16,445 bases of DNA from Butyricicoccus_A sp945486175. GTDB lineage: Bacteria; Bacillota; Clostridia; Oscillospirales; Butyricicoccaceae. The first letter of the stretch is position 1, and each line of letters starts with the position of its first letter. The notes beneath the pieces were generated by a model that did not search any database, was not told where the DNA came from, and saw only the letters and a program-made list of their open reading frames with translations. A program made the translations under genes and the position numbers. The stretch is taken from the NCBI GenBank assembly GCA_945829445.1, contig CALZUY010000045.1:1-16445 (forward strand), in the 5' to 3' direction. Shown here one piece after another: positions 1 through 6,862 of this stretch.

Positions 1-681
1 ATGGATTTATCGCCCCTCTTTTTGACGCTGAAAATTGCATTGCTGGCGACAGCATTTTCGGTCGTGCTCGGCATCGGCGCGGCGTGGCTTGTGCTGCGCC
101 TGCGCCGCGGGCAGGGGCTGGTCGATGGCATCCTGACACTGCCGATGGTGCTGCCGCCGACAGTCGTGGGCTTCGGCCTGCTGCTTCTGCTCGGCAAAAA
201 CGGCCCGTTTGGCGCAGTTCTGAATGCGCTCGGCATTTCCATTATTTTTACACCGACGGCGGGCGTGATTGCGTCCACCGTCGTCGCGTTTCCGCTGATG
301 TACCGCACAGTGCGCGGCGCGATGGAACAGCTTGATCCCGACCTCGCGGCGGCAGGGCGCACGCTGGGCATGAGTGAATGGAGCATTTTCCTGCACATCA
401 CGCTGCCCGGCTGTACGCCGGGTATTGCCGCGGGAACTGTGCTGGCATTTGCGCGCGCGCTCGGTGAATTCGGCGCGACAGTGATGATTGCGGGCAACAT
501 TCCGGGCAAAACGCAGACAATGTCCGTGGCGATTTATTCCGCTGTACAGGCGGGCAAGGCGCATTACGGTGAAGCGGCGTTCTGGGCAGGCACCATCTGC
601 GTGCTGTCGTTTGCGGGCATGATTGCGGTCAATATCTGGAACAGCCGCTATATACGGCGAAAGGAGGGGAAACCGCGGTGA
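1..681 (+). CDS. modB: Molybdate ABC transporter permease ModB
   Basis: Integral membrane permease of an ABC importer for molybdate or a similar oxyanion (tungstate cannot be excluded). The 226-residue protein is strongly hydrophobic with about five membrane spans, and has the cytoplasmic coupling loop of binding-protein-dependent permeases around residues 115-137 (LAAAGRTLGMSEW, then a conserved LPG). Length and the opening MDLSPL fit ModB. The ATG is the first base of the window, so the start looks right by family comparison but its ribosome site cannot be seen. The stop overlaps the GTG start of modC by 4 bp, so the two are cotranslated. The substrate-binding protein gene modA is presumably just upstream, outside the window. 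Family assignment is firm; molybdate specificity is inferred. Confidence 0.9.
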   Translation: MDLSPLFLTLKIALLATAFSVVLGIGAAWLVLRLRRGQGLVDGILTLPMVLPPTVVGFGLLLLLGKNGPFGAVLNALGISIIFTPTAGVIASTVVAFPLMYRTVRGAMEQLDPDLAAAGRTLGMSEWSIFLHITLPGCTPGIAAGTVLAFARALGEFGATVMIAGNIPGKTQTMSVAIYSAVQAGKAHYGEAAFWAGTICVLSFAGMIAVNIWNSRYIRRKEGKPR

Positions 682-1676
682 GTCTGTGTGTAGACATTCA
701 CAAAAAGCTGGGCGGATTTTCACTCGATATGCAGGCGGAATTTCCCGACGCGCCGACAGCGGTCATCGGCGCTTCCGGCAGCGGCAAGAGCATGCTGCTG
801 CGCTGTATTGCGGGTATTGTTGCACCTGACAGCGGGCGCATTGTTCTGGGCGAAAAGACATGGTATGACAGCAAGGCACGCACCTTTCTGCCGCCGCAGC
901 GCCGCCATGCCGGATATCTCTTCCAGCAGTATGCATTGTTCGAGAACAAAACCGTGGCAGGAAACATTATGATGGGCATGCGCGGCACAAAGCAGGAAAA
1001 GCAGCAGGCATGTGCCGGACTGATGGAGCGCTTTCAGCTGACTGCGCTGGCAGGGCACCGCCCGGCACAGCTTTCCGGCGGACAGAAGCAGCGCACGGCA
1101 CTCGCGCGCATGCTGGGCGCACAGCCGGAGGTGCTGCTGCTCGACGAGCCGTTTTCCGCATTGGACACACATCTGCGCGGCGAGGTGCGCCAGCAGATGG
1201 CAGAGGTGCTTGCGCGGCATGTGGGCGTGTCGCTGCTTGTCACACACGATTTTTCCGAGGCAATGCAGCTTTGCCCGCGTGCGGCTGTCGTATCCGGCGG
1301 GCGCATTGTCGAGCAGGGAAGATGCATTGATCTGTGGCACGATCCCAAAACGCGCGCCTGCGCAGAACTGACCGGCATGTGCAACTTTTTCCCGCTGCCG
1401 GATGGCATGCAGCCGGATCAGGCCGGTACATACTGCCTCGGCATCCGCCCGGAGGATTTCCGCCCTGCACGCAGCGGCGATGCGGTGACCTTTTCCGGCA
1501 CGGTAGAGCGCATTCTGCCCGGCATCCATACCGATCAGGCAGCCGTGCAGACACCGCAGGGCATGCTGCTGTGGACAGTATCACATGAGACAGATTTCTC
1601 GCCGCAGGTGGGCGACAACGCTGTTCTTTCTGCGGATTCAGACCGGTTCCATGTCCTGAAAATCGATAAAACCTGA
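678..1676 (+). CDS. modC: Molybdate ABC transporter ATP-binding protein ModC
   Basis: Cytoplasmic ATPase that powers the ModB permease. The 332-residue protein shows a complete nucleotide-binding domain: Walker A GASGSGKS (31-38), Q-loop (LFQQYALF, about 81-88), ABC signature LSGGQ (132-136), Walker B VLLLDE (152-157), D-loop SALD and switch His190. Residues from about 255 (LGIRPEDF onward) form a TOBE-like substrate-sensing domain, normal for ModC/CysA-type ATPases. The start is GTG at 678, inside the modB stop, with AAGGAGGGGA at 661-670 as ribosome site; no ATG start competes. No intrinsic terminator follows. The stop codon lies inside a 6-3-6 inverted repeat (1674-1688). Confidence 0.92.
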   Translation: MSLCVDIHKKLGGFSLDMQAEFPDAPTAVIGASGSGKSMLLRCIAGIVAPDSGRIVLGEKTWYDSKARTFLPPQRRHAGYLFQQYALFENKTVAGNIMMGMRGTKQEKQQACAGLMERFQLTALAGHRPAQLSGGQKQRTALARMLGAQPEVLLLDEPFSALDTHLRGEVRQQMAEVLARHVGVSLLVTHDFSEAMQLCPRAAVVSGGRIVEQGRCIDLWHDPKTRACAELTGMCNFFPLPDGMQPDQAGTYCLGIRPEDFRPARSGDAVTFSGTVERILPGIHTDQAAVQTPQGMLLWTVSHETDFSPQVGDNAVLSADSDRFHVLKIDKT

Positions 1677-1688
1677 CAGGTTCTGTCA
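1674..1688. repeat. Inverted repeat TGACAG-GTT-CTGTCA
   Basis: A perfect 6-bp inverted repeat with a 3-bp centre covers the modC stop codon and ends 8 bp before the -35 box of the xpt promoter. It lacks a T run, so it is not a normal terminator. Its position would suit an operator for xpt or a weak RNA 3'-end hairpin for modBC. No assignment is made. Confidence 0.4.
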
Positions 1689-1696
1689 AAAGATAC

Positions 1697-1725
1697 TTGC
1701 AAGCGCATTCGGAATGTGATACGAT
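1697..1725 (+). promoter_or_regulatory. sigma-A promoter of xpt (extended -10)
   Basis: TTGCAA (1697-1702), a 17-bp spacer, then TACGAT (1720-1725) preceded by TG at 1717-1718. The predicted RNA start near 1732 leaves a leader of only about 38 nt, too short for a purine riboswitch. Confidence 0.75.
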
Positions 1726-1769
1726 ACAAACACTCAATTACATCACAAACCGGAAAGGATGCGTATGGT

Positions 1770-2348
1770 ATGGAGCTTCTGGAGCAATATATTCGTGAAA
1801 AGGGCGTCGTCAAGGAAGGAAATGTCCTCAAGGTGGACAGCTTCCTCAACCATCAGATGGATGTACATCTTTTTTCCGAAATGGGACGCGAATGGAAGCG
1901 TCTGTTTGCGGATGCGCCGATCAATAAAATACTCACCATCGAGGCCTCCGGCATCGGCATTGCATGTATTGCAGCACAGATGTTTGAGGTTCCGGTGGTT
2001 TTTGCAAAAAAAGCACAGTCGATCAACATTGATGGAGAAGTATATGCCTCCAAGGTAGAGTCGTTTACCCATAAACGCGTGTACGACGTCATTGTATCCA
2101 AAAAGTTCCTTTCGTCGGAAGACCATATTCTTGTAATCGATGACTTCCTTGCGAATGGCTGCGCGGTCAACGGGCTGATCGATATCATTGAAGCATCCGG
2201 CGCAACGCTGGAGGGTGTCGGCATCGCAGTCGAGAAGGGCTTCCAGGAGGGCGGAAAGCTGCTGCGTGAGCGCGGTGTCCGTCTGGAATCGCTCGCCATT
2301 GTCGATGCGATGGATGCGAAGACCGGAGAGCTGACCTTCCGCCATTGA
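1770..2348 (+). CDS. xpt: Xanthine phosphoribosyltransferase
   Basis: Purine salvage enzyme converting xanthine (and more weakly guanine) plus PRPP to XMP in the cytosol. The 192-residue protein has the usual length and opening (MELLEQYIREKGVV) of Xpt, and a type I PRTase PRPP-binding motif at about 120-133 (LVIDDFLANG). The reading frame stays open upstream to 1716, but that stretch overlaps the promoter. The ATG at 1770 is preferred because of GGAAAGGA at 1752-1759 and family length. It is monocistronic, with its own promoter and a strong terminator after it. Firmicute xpt genes are often run by a guanine riboswitch with pbuX beside them; neither is present here. Confidence 0.93.
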   Translation: MELLEQYIREKGVVKEGNVLKVDSFLNHQMDVHLFSEMGREWKRLFADAPINKILTIEASGIGIACIAAQMFEVPVVFAKKAQSINIDGEVYASKVESFTHKRVYDVIVSKKFLSSEDHILVIDDFLANGCAVNGLIDIIEASGATLEGVGIAVEKGFQEGGKLLRERGVRLESLAIVDAMDAKTGELTFRH

Positions 2349-2374
2349 TATCCTTTCCGAAAACAGAAAAAAAT

Positions 2375-2404
2375 AACGCCGACGGCATATGCCGTCGGCG
2401 TTTT
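2375..2404. terminator. Bidirectional intrinsic terminator between xpt and the CoA-transferase gene
   Basis: A perfect 12-bp stem (2375-2386 with 2391-2402) around an ATAT loop, flanked by an A-run on the left (2367-2373) and TTTT on the right. It can end transcription from both convergent genes. Confidence 0.9.
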
Positions 2405-2422
2405 GTGCGATACAGGGAAATT

Positions 2423-3766
2423 TTATCTGCGGTTGGAGGTTCTCCAGATCTTGAGCTTTTCTGCTTCCTTGATCAGCTCATCGCGGAACTGCGGATGAGC
2501 GACGGAGATGATTGCCTCTGCGCGCTCCCAGGTGGACAGGCCCTTCAGGCATACCTTGCCGTACTCGGTGACGAGGTAATGCGTGTTGGTACGGGTGTCG
2601 GTGACAGTGGAGCCCGGATTCAGGGTCGGTACGATGCGGCTCTTCAGCTCGCCGCTGCGGGTCTTGAAGGTGGAAGAGCAGCAGATAAAGCTCTTGCCGC
2701 CCTTGGACAGATACGCGCCGAGGACGAAGTCGAGCTGTCCGCCTGCGCCGCTGATGTGCTTGATGCCTGCGGATTCCGCGTTGATCTGGCCGGTGAGGTC
2801 GAGGTCAACTGCGTTGTTGATCGAAATGAAGTTGTCGATCTGCGCAATGGTGCGCGCGTCGTTGGTATAGCTGACCGGCGCGCTCATCAGAGCCGGGTTG
2901 TTGTCCATGTAGTCATACATCTTCTGGGTGCCCGCGCCGAAAGCGTAAACCTGGCGGCCCTTGTCGATGTTCTTCTTGCTGCAGGTGATCTTGCCGGCGG
3001 CAGCGATATCAACAAAGCCGTCGACATACATCTCGGTATGTACGCCCAGATCCTTCAGGTCGGACTGTGCGATCAGCGAACCGACTGCGTTCGGCATGCC
3101 GCCGATGCCGAGCTGGAGGCATGCGCCGTTCGGGATTTCCTCAACGATCAGCTTTGCAACCGTCTCGTCGATTTCGGAAGCAGCTCCGCCGCCGCCCATC
3201 TGGCCGATCGGAGGATTGTTGCCCTCGACAATCATATCAACCTTGCTGATATGTACGCCTTCCTCAAAGCCGCCGAGGCAGCGCGGCATGTTCTGGTTGA
3301 CTTCGACGATGACAATTTTCGCCGTCTCGCAGACAGCGGCGAGATGGGATGCATTCGGGCCGAAATTGAAATAGCCATGCTTGTCCATCGGTGCGACCTG
3401 GATCATGACAACATCCGGCTTGTCAATGCTCTCACGGTACCAGCGCGGCAGTTCGGAATAACGCAGCGGTGCATAGTAAGCAATGCCGTCGTCAATCATG
3501 TGGCGTTCGATGCCGCTCATGTGCCAGGAGTTCCAGGAGAAATGCTTATTTGCTTCCGGAACCTGTGCGATTGCGAGCGGCCACAGCAGAATGCCGCCGC
3601 GGATGTTGACATCATACAGCTCGTCCGCGCGTGCTGCGAGTGCCTTGTCCAGCTCGACCGGGATACCGGTGCACCAGCCAAAGTCCAGCCAGTCACCGCT
3701 TTTTACTACCTTGACCGCTTCTTCCGCGGTAGTCAGTTTGCTCTGATAGAGCGCCTGATAATCCAT
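2423..3766 (-). CDS. but: Butyryl-CoA:acetate CoA-transferase
   Basis: Last step of the main gut butyrate pathway: swaps CoA from butyryl-CoA to acetate, giving butyrate and acetyl-CoA. The 447-residue protein is full length for the acetyl-CoA hydrolase/4-hydroxybutyrate CoA-transferase family and closely resembles the Roseburia/Faecalibacterium-type enzymes as I recall them. Seen motifs: LGIGGMPNAVG (about 219-229), GVHTEM (241-246) with Glu245 as the likely catalytic residue that forms the CoA thioester, and GAGGQLDF (340-347). The start at 3766 has a GGAGGA site upstream. It is monocistronic, with a strong promoter and a shared terminator. A 4-hydroxybutyrate or propionate CoA-transferase role is the main alternative; butyryl specificity is inferred from overall resemblance. 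Confidence 0.9.
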   Translation of the reverse strand: MDYQALYQSKLTTAEEAVKVVKSGDWLDFGWCTGIPVELDKALAARADELYDVNIRGGILLWPLAIAQVPEANKHFSWNSWHMSGIERHMIDDGIAYYAPLRYSELPRWYRESIDKPDVVMIQVAPMDKHGYFNFGPNASHLAAVCETAKIVIVEVNQNMPRCLGGFEEGVHISKVDMIVEGNNPPIGQMGGGGAASEIDETVAKLIVEEIPNGACLQLGIGGMPNAVGSLIAQSDLKDLGVHTEMYVDGFVDIAAAGKITCSKKNIDKGRQVYAFGAGTQKMYDYMDNNPALMSAPVSYTNDARTIAQIDNFISINNAVDLDLTGQINAESAGIKHISGAGGQLDFVLGAYLSKGGKSFICCSSTFKTRSGELKSRIVPTLNPGSTVTDTRTNTHYLVTEYGKVCLKGLSTWERAEAIISVAHPQFRDELIKEAEKLKIWRTSNRR

Positions 3767-3855
3767 ACCTAGAAATCCTCCATTCGTATAACATACTCAA
3801 AAAGAGATAAAAAACAGTGCAAAACATACAAAAATAACGGGGTTTTACACAATTT

Positions 3856-3884
3856 ATTGTACCAGTGAGAGCGGCTTTCGTCAA
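3856..3884 (-). promoter_or_regulatory. sigma-A promoter of the CoA-transferase gene
   Basis: On the minus strand TTGACG (3884-3879), 17-bp spacer, TACAAT (3861-3856), with TG one base before the -10. The leader would be about 83 nt and AT-rich. A strong predicted promoter fits a high-flux catabolic gene. Confidence 0.8.
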
Positions 3885-3897
3885 GCAGGCTGACGAA

Positions 3898-3915
3898 AAT
3901 TGCGCGCAATTGCGC
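3898..3915. promoter_or_regulatory. Overlapping palindromes, candidate operator
   Basis: AATTGCGCGCAATT (3898-3911) is a perfect 14-bp palindrome. It overlaps a second perfect 12-bp palindrome GCGCAATTGCGC (3904-3915), so AATTGCGC occurs twice in direct orientation, 10 bp apart. It lies 13 bp upstream of the CoA-transferase -35 box and overlaps the candidate -35 of the divergent permease gene. The binding protein is unknown. Confidence 0.45.
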
Positions 3916-3939
3916 CCTTGTATTTGGCAGCAGTATGAT
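3910..3939 (+). promoter_or_regulatory. Candidate promoter of the DMT permease gene
   Basis: TTGCGC (3910-3915), an 18-bp spacer and TATGAT (3934-3939). An alternative is TTGTAT (3918-3923), 17 bp, TACCAT (3941-3946). Both would give a leader of about 40 nt. Neither matches consensus as well as the other promoters in the window. Confidence 0.45.
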
Positions 3940-3987
3940 GTACCATAAACAGGATAAAAAAGAAACAACAAACAGGAGAGAAATGAT

Positions 3988-4908
3988 ATGAATGCAATCA
4001 AAAAAGGCGGAATCTTTTTCCCGGCACTGCTGTGCACGCTGCTCTGGGGCAGTGCGTTTCCGTCGGTCAAGACAGGCTATGCGCTGTTCGGCATCGGGGA
4101 TGATGCAGCCAGCAAGCTGTTTTTCGCGGGATGGCGGTTTATGCTGGCAGGTGTCGCAGTGCTCGCGGTTTCCACTGTATTGAATAAAAAGCTGGTTTTC
4201 CCCAAGCGTTCGCTCTGGAAGGGCATTCTGCTGCTCGGCTTTGTACAGACGACGCTGCAATATGTGTTCTTTTACATCGGACTGTCGCACACGACCGGCG
4301 TCAAAGGCTCAGTCATTACGGCGATGTCGACCTTTCTGGCGGTCGGTGCATCGCACTTCCTGTTCCCGGATGACCGTTTGACCACGGCGAAAACAATCGG
4401 CTGCCTGGTCGGCTTTGTCGGTGTTGTGATGATCAGTATCAGCTCCGTGGATGCACTCGGCGGCGGTTTTGCTCTGACCGGAGAGGGCTTCATGCTGCTG
4501 TCTACTGTGGCATCCGGCGCGGGTGCGGTCATCAGCAAATTCGTTGCAAAGGGGGAATCCCCCATGATGATTACCGGCTGGCAGCTGTTTTTCGGTGGTG
4601 CCGTGCTGCTGCTCGCGGGCATATTCGGCGGCGGGCATTTTACCACTGTGACGCCGAAGGCGGTTGCCCTGCTGGGCTATCTGATTTTCCTTTCGGCAGC
4701 GGCGTTCAGCATCTGGACCTGGCTGCTCAAGAAATACCCGGTCGGAAAGGTCACGGTGTACAATTTCCTCGTGCCTGTATTCGGCACGCTGATGTCCGGC
4801 ATCATCCTGCATGAGACTGTGTTCACCGTGCGCAATATGCTCTCACTTGTGCTCGTCTGTGTCGGCATCGTGCTGGTAAACCGGACGAAAGCAGAGAAAA
4901 CAGCCTGA
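3988..4908 (+). CDS. DMT superfamily (EamA) permease
   Basis: Inner-membrane transporter of the drug/metabolite transporter superfamily, probably an exporter of a small metabolite; the substrate cannot be read from sequence. The 306-residue protein has about ten hydrophobic spans in two EamA repeats (roughly 11-150 and 165-297). The N-terminal repeat carries the family signature LLWGSAFPSVK at 18-28, followed by a second half ending in LVLVCVGIVLVN. The start ATG at 3988 has AGGAGAG seven bases upstream. It is monocistronic between a divergent CoA-transferase gene and a strong terminator. It shares an intergenic palindrome with the CoA-transferase gene, which might co-regulate them. Confidence 0.87.
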   Translation: MNAIKKGGIFFPALLCTLLWGSAFPSVKTGYALFGIGDDAASKLFFAGWRFMLAGVAVLAVSTVLNKKLVFPKRSLWKGILLLGFVQTTLQYVFFYIGLSHTTGVKGSVITAMSTFLAVGASHFLFPDDRLTTAKTIGCLVGFVGVVMISISSVDALGGGFALTGEGFMLLSTVASGAGAVISKFVAKGESPMMITGWQLFFGGAVLLLAGIFGGGHFTTVTPKAVALLGYLIFLSAAAFSIWTWLLKKYPVGKVTVYNFLVPVFGTLMSGIILHETVFTVRNMLSLVLVCVGIVLVNRTKAEKTA

Positions 4909-4937
4909 CAGGACGAAATAAAAACGTCGATGAAACA

Positions 4938-4978
4938 CCCGGTTGCGCGCTGGTTGCTGGCCGCAACCGGGATTTTTT
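4938..4978 (+). terminator. Intrinsic terminator after the DMT permease gene
   Basis: Ten-bp stem CCCGGTTGCG (4938-4947) with CGCAACCGGG (4962-4971), a 14-nt loop, then A and six T (4973-4978). Confidence 0.85.
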
Positions 4979-5017
4979 GTTATACTTTTTGCATCAGAAT
5001 AAAAGGGAGGCGGAAGT

Positions 5018-5383
5018 ATGGCACAGATTGTCTCGATTGAAGTAATAGTACAGCTTTTGAATCTGTTCCTCTTGGGCTTGATTGTCTATCTGTTCGTGCT
5101 GGTGATCCGGGCGCTGCGGAAATATCTGCGCTCCGGCGAGGTGCGGGAGGAAAAGAAAAAGATCAGGCGCTCGCTCGGCGAAAGCCTGAAGGCGCATCGC
5201 GTCGGGTGTAAAATGACACAGGAATTTGTGGCGGAGCGCATTGGTGTGAGCCGTCAGGCGGTGTCCAAATGGGAGCGCGGAGCGTCTGACCCAAATACAG
5301 CAAATCTTCTGGCACTGGCAAAACTGTACGGAATCGAGCCGGAGGAGCTTCTGGCGGAAATCCGGAAGGAAACAGAAGAATAA
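5018..5383 (+). CDS. Membrane-anchored XRE-family HTH regulator
   Basis: Small 121-residue DNA-binding protein with an unusual order: one hydrophobic span at about 8-32, a basic, charged linker (33-52), then a Cro/C1-type helix-turn-helix at about 53-110. The recognition helix is SRQAVSKWERG (78-88). By the positive-inside rule the HTH faces the cytoplasm, so this is likely a regulator tethered to the membrane. There is no sensor domain outside the membrane. GGGAGG (5005-5010) precedes the ATG. A -10-like TATACT lies at 4981-4986, right after the previous terminator, with no convincing -35. It is a single gene between two terminators; the target genes are not evident. Confidence 0.8.
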   Translation: MAQIVSIEVIVQLLNLFLLGLIVYLFVLVIRALRKYLRSGEVREEKKKIRRSLGESLKAHRVGCKMTQEFVAERIGVSRQAVSKWERGASDPNTANLLALAKLYGIEPEELLAEIRKETEE

Positions 5384-5389
5384 AACAAG

Positions 5390-5423
5390 CCTGTTCCGGC
5401 TCAAAACCGGGACAGGTTTTTTT
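5390..5423 (+). terminator. Intrinsic terminator after the XRE regulator gene
   Basis: Ten-bp stem (5390-5399 with 5407-5416, one G-U pair), 7-nt loop, then seven T (5417-5423). Confidence 0.88.
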
Positions 5424-5446
5424 GTGTAAAAAAATTTTATCAGGCG

Positions 5447-5479
5447 GGCAACCGCTGCGCCCTGTTTTCCTAGTATAAT
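5447..5479 (+). promoter_or_regulatory. Promoter region of the sigma factor operon
   Basis: A perfect TATAAT (5474-5479) lies 28 bp before the sigma-factor start, but there is no TTGACA-like box 17 bp upstream. Instead GGCAACC (5447-5453) sits 16 bp before CTAG (5470-5473). AACC followed 16-17 bp later by a short -10 is a common layout for ECF promoters, so the operon may be read by its own sigma factor. This is suggestive only. Confidence 0.4.
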
Positions 5480-5506
5480 AGAAAACAGACAAGGGGAGGG
5501 ATTGCC

Positions 5507-6064
5507 ATGCAGGACAACGAGATCATTGCGCTGTATTGGGCGCGTGCGGAAGGCGCAATTGCGGAAACTGCAAAGCGGTATGGATCGTATTGTTACGCGA
5601 TTGCATGGAACATCCTGCACCGGCAGGAGGACGCAGAGGAGTGTGAAAACGACACCTGGCTTGCCGCATGGAACACCATGCCGCCTGCGCGTCCGCAGAA
5701 GCTGGCCACATTTCTGGGAAGGCTGACGCGGAACATTGCACTCGACCGGTACGATTACAACACAGCGCAGAAGCGCGGTGGGGAATTTCCGCTTGTGTTG
5801 TCTGAGCTGTCAGAGTGTATTGCCGCAGTGGACAATGTAGAAAAGCAGGCGGAAGCCCAAGAGACAGCGGCCTGCATCAGCACATTCCTGCGCACGCAGA
5901 GTAAAATCAGCCGCATGGTATTTGTGCGCCGGTATTGGTATGCGGATTCGATTGCGGACATCGCAAAGCGGTTTGGCATGCGCGAGAGCCGTGTAAAATC
6001 CATGCTGTTCCGCACCCGGAATAAATTGCGTGATTATCTGGAAGCCGAAGGGGTGATCCTGTGA
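5507..6064 (+). CDS. ECF-like sigma-70 family RNA polymerase sigma factor
   Basis: Alternative sigma factor of 185 residues containing only regions 2 and 4. Region 2 (about 13-90) includes the polymerase-contacting acidic stretch DAEECENDTWLAAW (42-55). Region 4 (about 118-178) carries the -35-reading helix-turn-helix IADIAKRFGMRESRVKSML. The start has AGGGGAGGG at 5492-5500. The stop overlaps the GTG start of the next gene by 4 bp, typical of a sigma/anti-sigma pair. Signal and regulon are unknown. It resembles the sigma factors paired with short membrane proteins found in many copies in gut Clostridia, so it may respond to an envelope signal (inference). Confidence 0.88.
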   Translation: MQDNEIIALYWARAEGAIAETAKRYGSYCYAIAWNILHRQEDAEECENDTWLAAWNTMPPARPQKLATFLGRLTRNIALDRYDYNTAQKRGGEFPLVLSELSECIAAVDNVEKQAEAQETAACISTFLRTQSKISRMVFVRRYWYADSIADIAKRFGMRESRVKSMLFRTRNKLRDYLEAEGVIL

Positions 6065-6807
6065 ATGAGAAGGAGTTATTCCGCCGGATTGGCGGACTGG
6101 ATGACGATTTGATTGCAGAAGCGGCAAACCATCGCCGTGTTCCGGTCAGACGTCTTGCGGCGGCAGCCTGCGCTGTATTGATTGTGGCGGCATCCGTGGG
6201 GATGTATCGCGCGCAGCAGCGGACACCGTTCGCACTCGAACACTCGACCGGAGATGTCTCGGTGGAGGTGGTCAGCGAATTGCCGGAATATGGGGAATCT
6301 GCCTGCCTTGCCTACATGACGGAGGAAGAGCTGGTCACGGACAGTCAAACAGATATTATGCGGGGAACGGTCACAGACATACAGAATGTTCTGGTTTCCT
6401 GTGGTGACTGGAGTGGATATCGGGCGGTGATTGAGGTGAAAACAGATTATGTGTACCGCACGTACAGCGGCTGTAAAGCCGGTGATACCGTGTACCTGCT
6501 CGCACCCGGACCGATTCGTATGGAAACACAGGGCATGAGCGGCCTTGACACCGTGCGGCAGATTGAGGTCGGCATGGAAGGTATTTTTATGGGCCGTCCA
6601 TATGGAGAGAATGATGTGGAAGAGCAGGACGGCAGCCGGCTGTACTGGATGGATGTTGCCCGGTACGGGCTGCCCGACGGCATCCGATATGCTTTCCTAC
6701 AGACAGACAGCGGCCTGCTGTTCGACCGGGATGCCTATCCGTCGTTTTCCGATGCACAGACGCTGGATGAGGTCGCGGAAGGCCTTGAAAAGCTGATTTC
6801 ACCGTAA
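6061..6807 (+). CDS. Membrane protein coupled to the sigma factor, probable anti-sigma factor
   Basis: 248-residue protein that I do not recognise as a named family. A short cytoplasmic start (1-29, opening MNEKELFRRIGGLDDDLIAEA), one membrane span (about 30-49) and a roughly 200-residue extracytoplasmic part are visible. This one-span layout, with a small inner segment to hold the sigma factor, suits an anti-sigma factor. No zinc-binding HXXXCXXC motif is present, so it is not of the ZAS class. The start is GTG at 6061, overlapping the sigma gene stop, with AAGGGG at 6046-6051. The outer domain (RGTVTDIQ, then GDTVYLLAPG) looks beta-rich. Its role rests on context and topology. Confidence 0.7.
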   Translation: MNEKELFRRIGGLDDDLIAEAANHRRVPVRRLAAAACAVLIVAASVGMYRAQQRTPFALEHSTGDVSVEVVSELPEYGESACLAYMTEEELVTDSQTDIMRGTVTDIQNVLVSCGDWSGYRAVIEVKTDYVYRTYSGCKAGDTVYLLAPGPIRMETQGMSGLDTVRQIEVGMEGIFMGRPYGENDVEEQDGSRLYWMDVARYGLPDGIRYAFLQTDSGLLFDRDAYPSFSDAQTLDEVAEGLEKLISP

Positions 6808-6822
6808 CAAACAGAGACAAAA

Positions 6823-6849
6823 CGAGCCAGCCTTTTTCAGGCTGGCTCG
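6823..6849 (-). terminator. Intrinsic terminator of the MATE gene
   Basis: Eleven-bp perfect stem (6823-6833 with 6839-6849) with a 5-nt loop. On the minus strand it is followed by TTTTGT, so it mainly serves the MATE gene. In the plus direction there is no T run, but it may still help end the sigma operon. Confidence 0.75.
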
Positions 6850-6862
6850 CTGCATGCAGAAA

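Noticed and set aside
2345..3772. 475-codon open frame opposite the CoA-transferase gene
   Set aside because: It mirrors a well-recognised family gene, has no family resemblance and no ribosome site; long antisense frames arise from codon bias.
4905..4913. CCTGACAGG after the DMT permease gene, similar to the modC/xpt repeat
   Set aside because: It shares only a short string around a stop codon; the second arm CTGTCA is missing.
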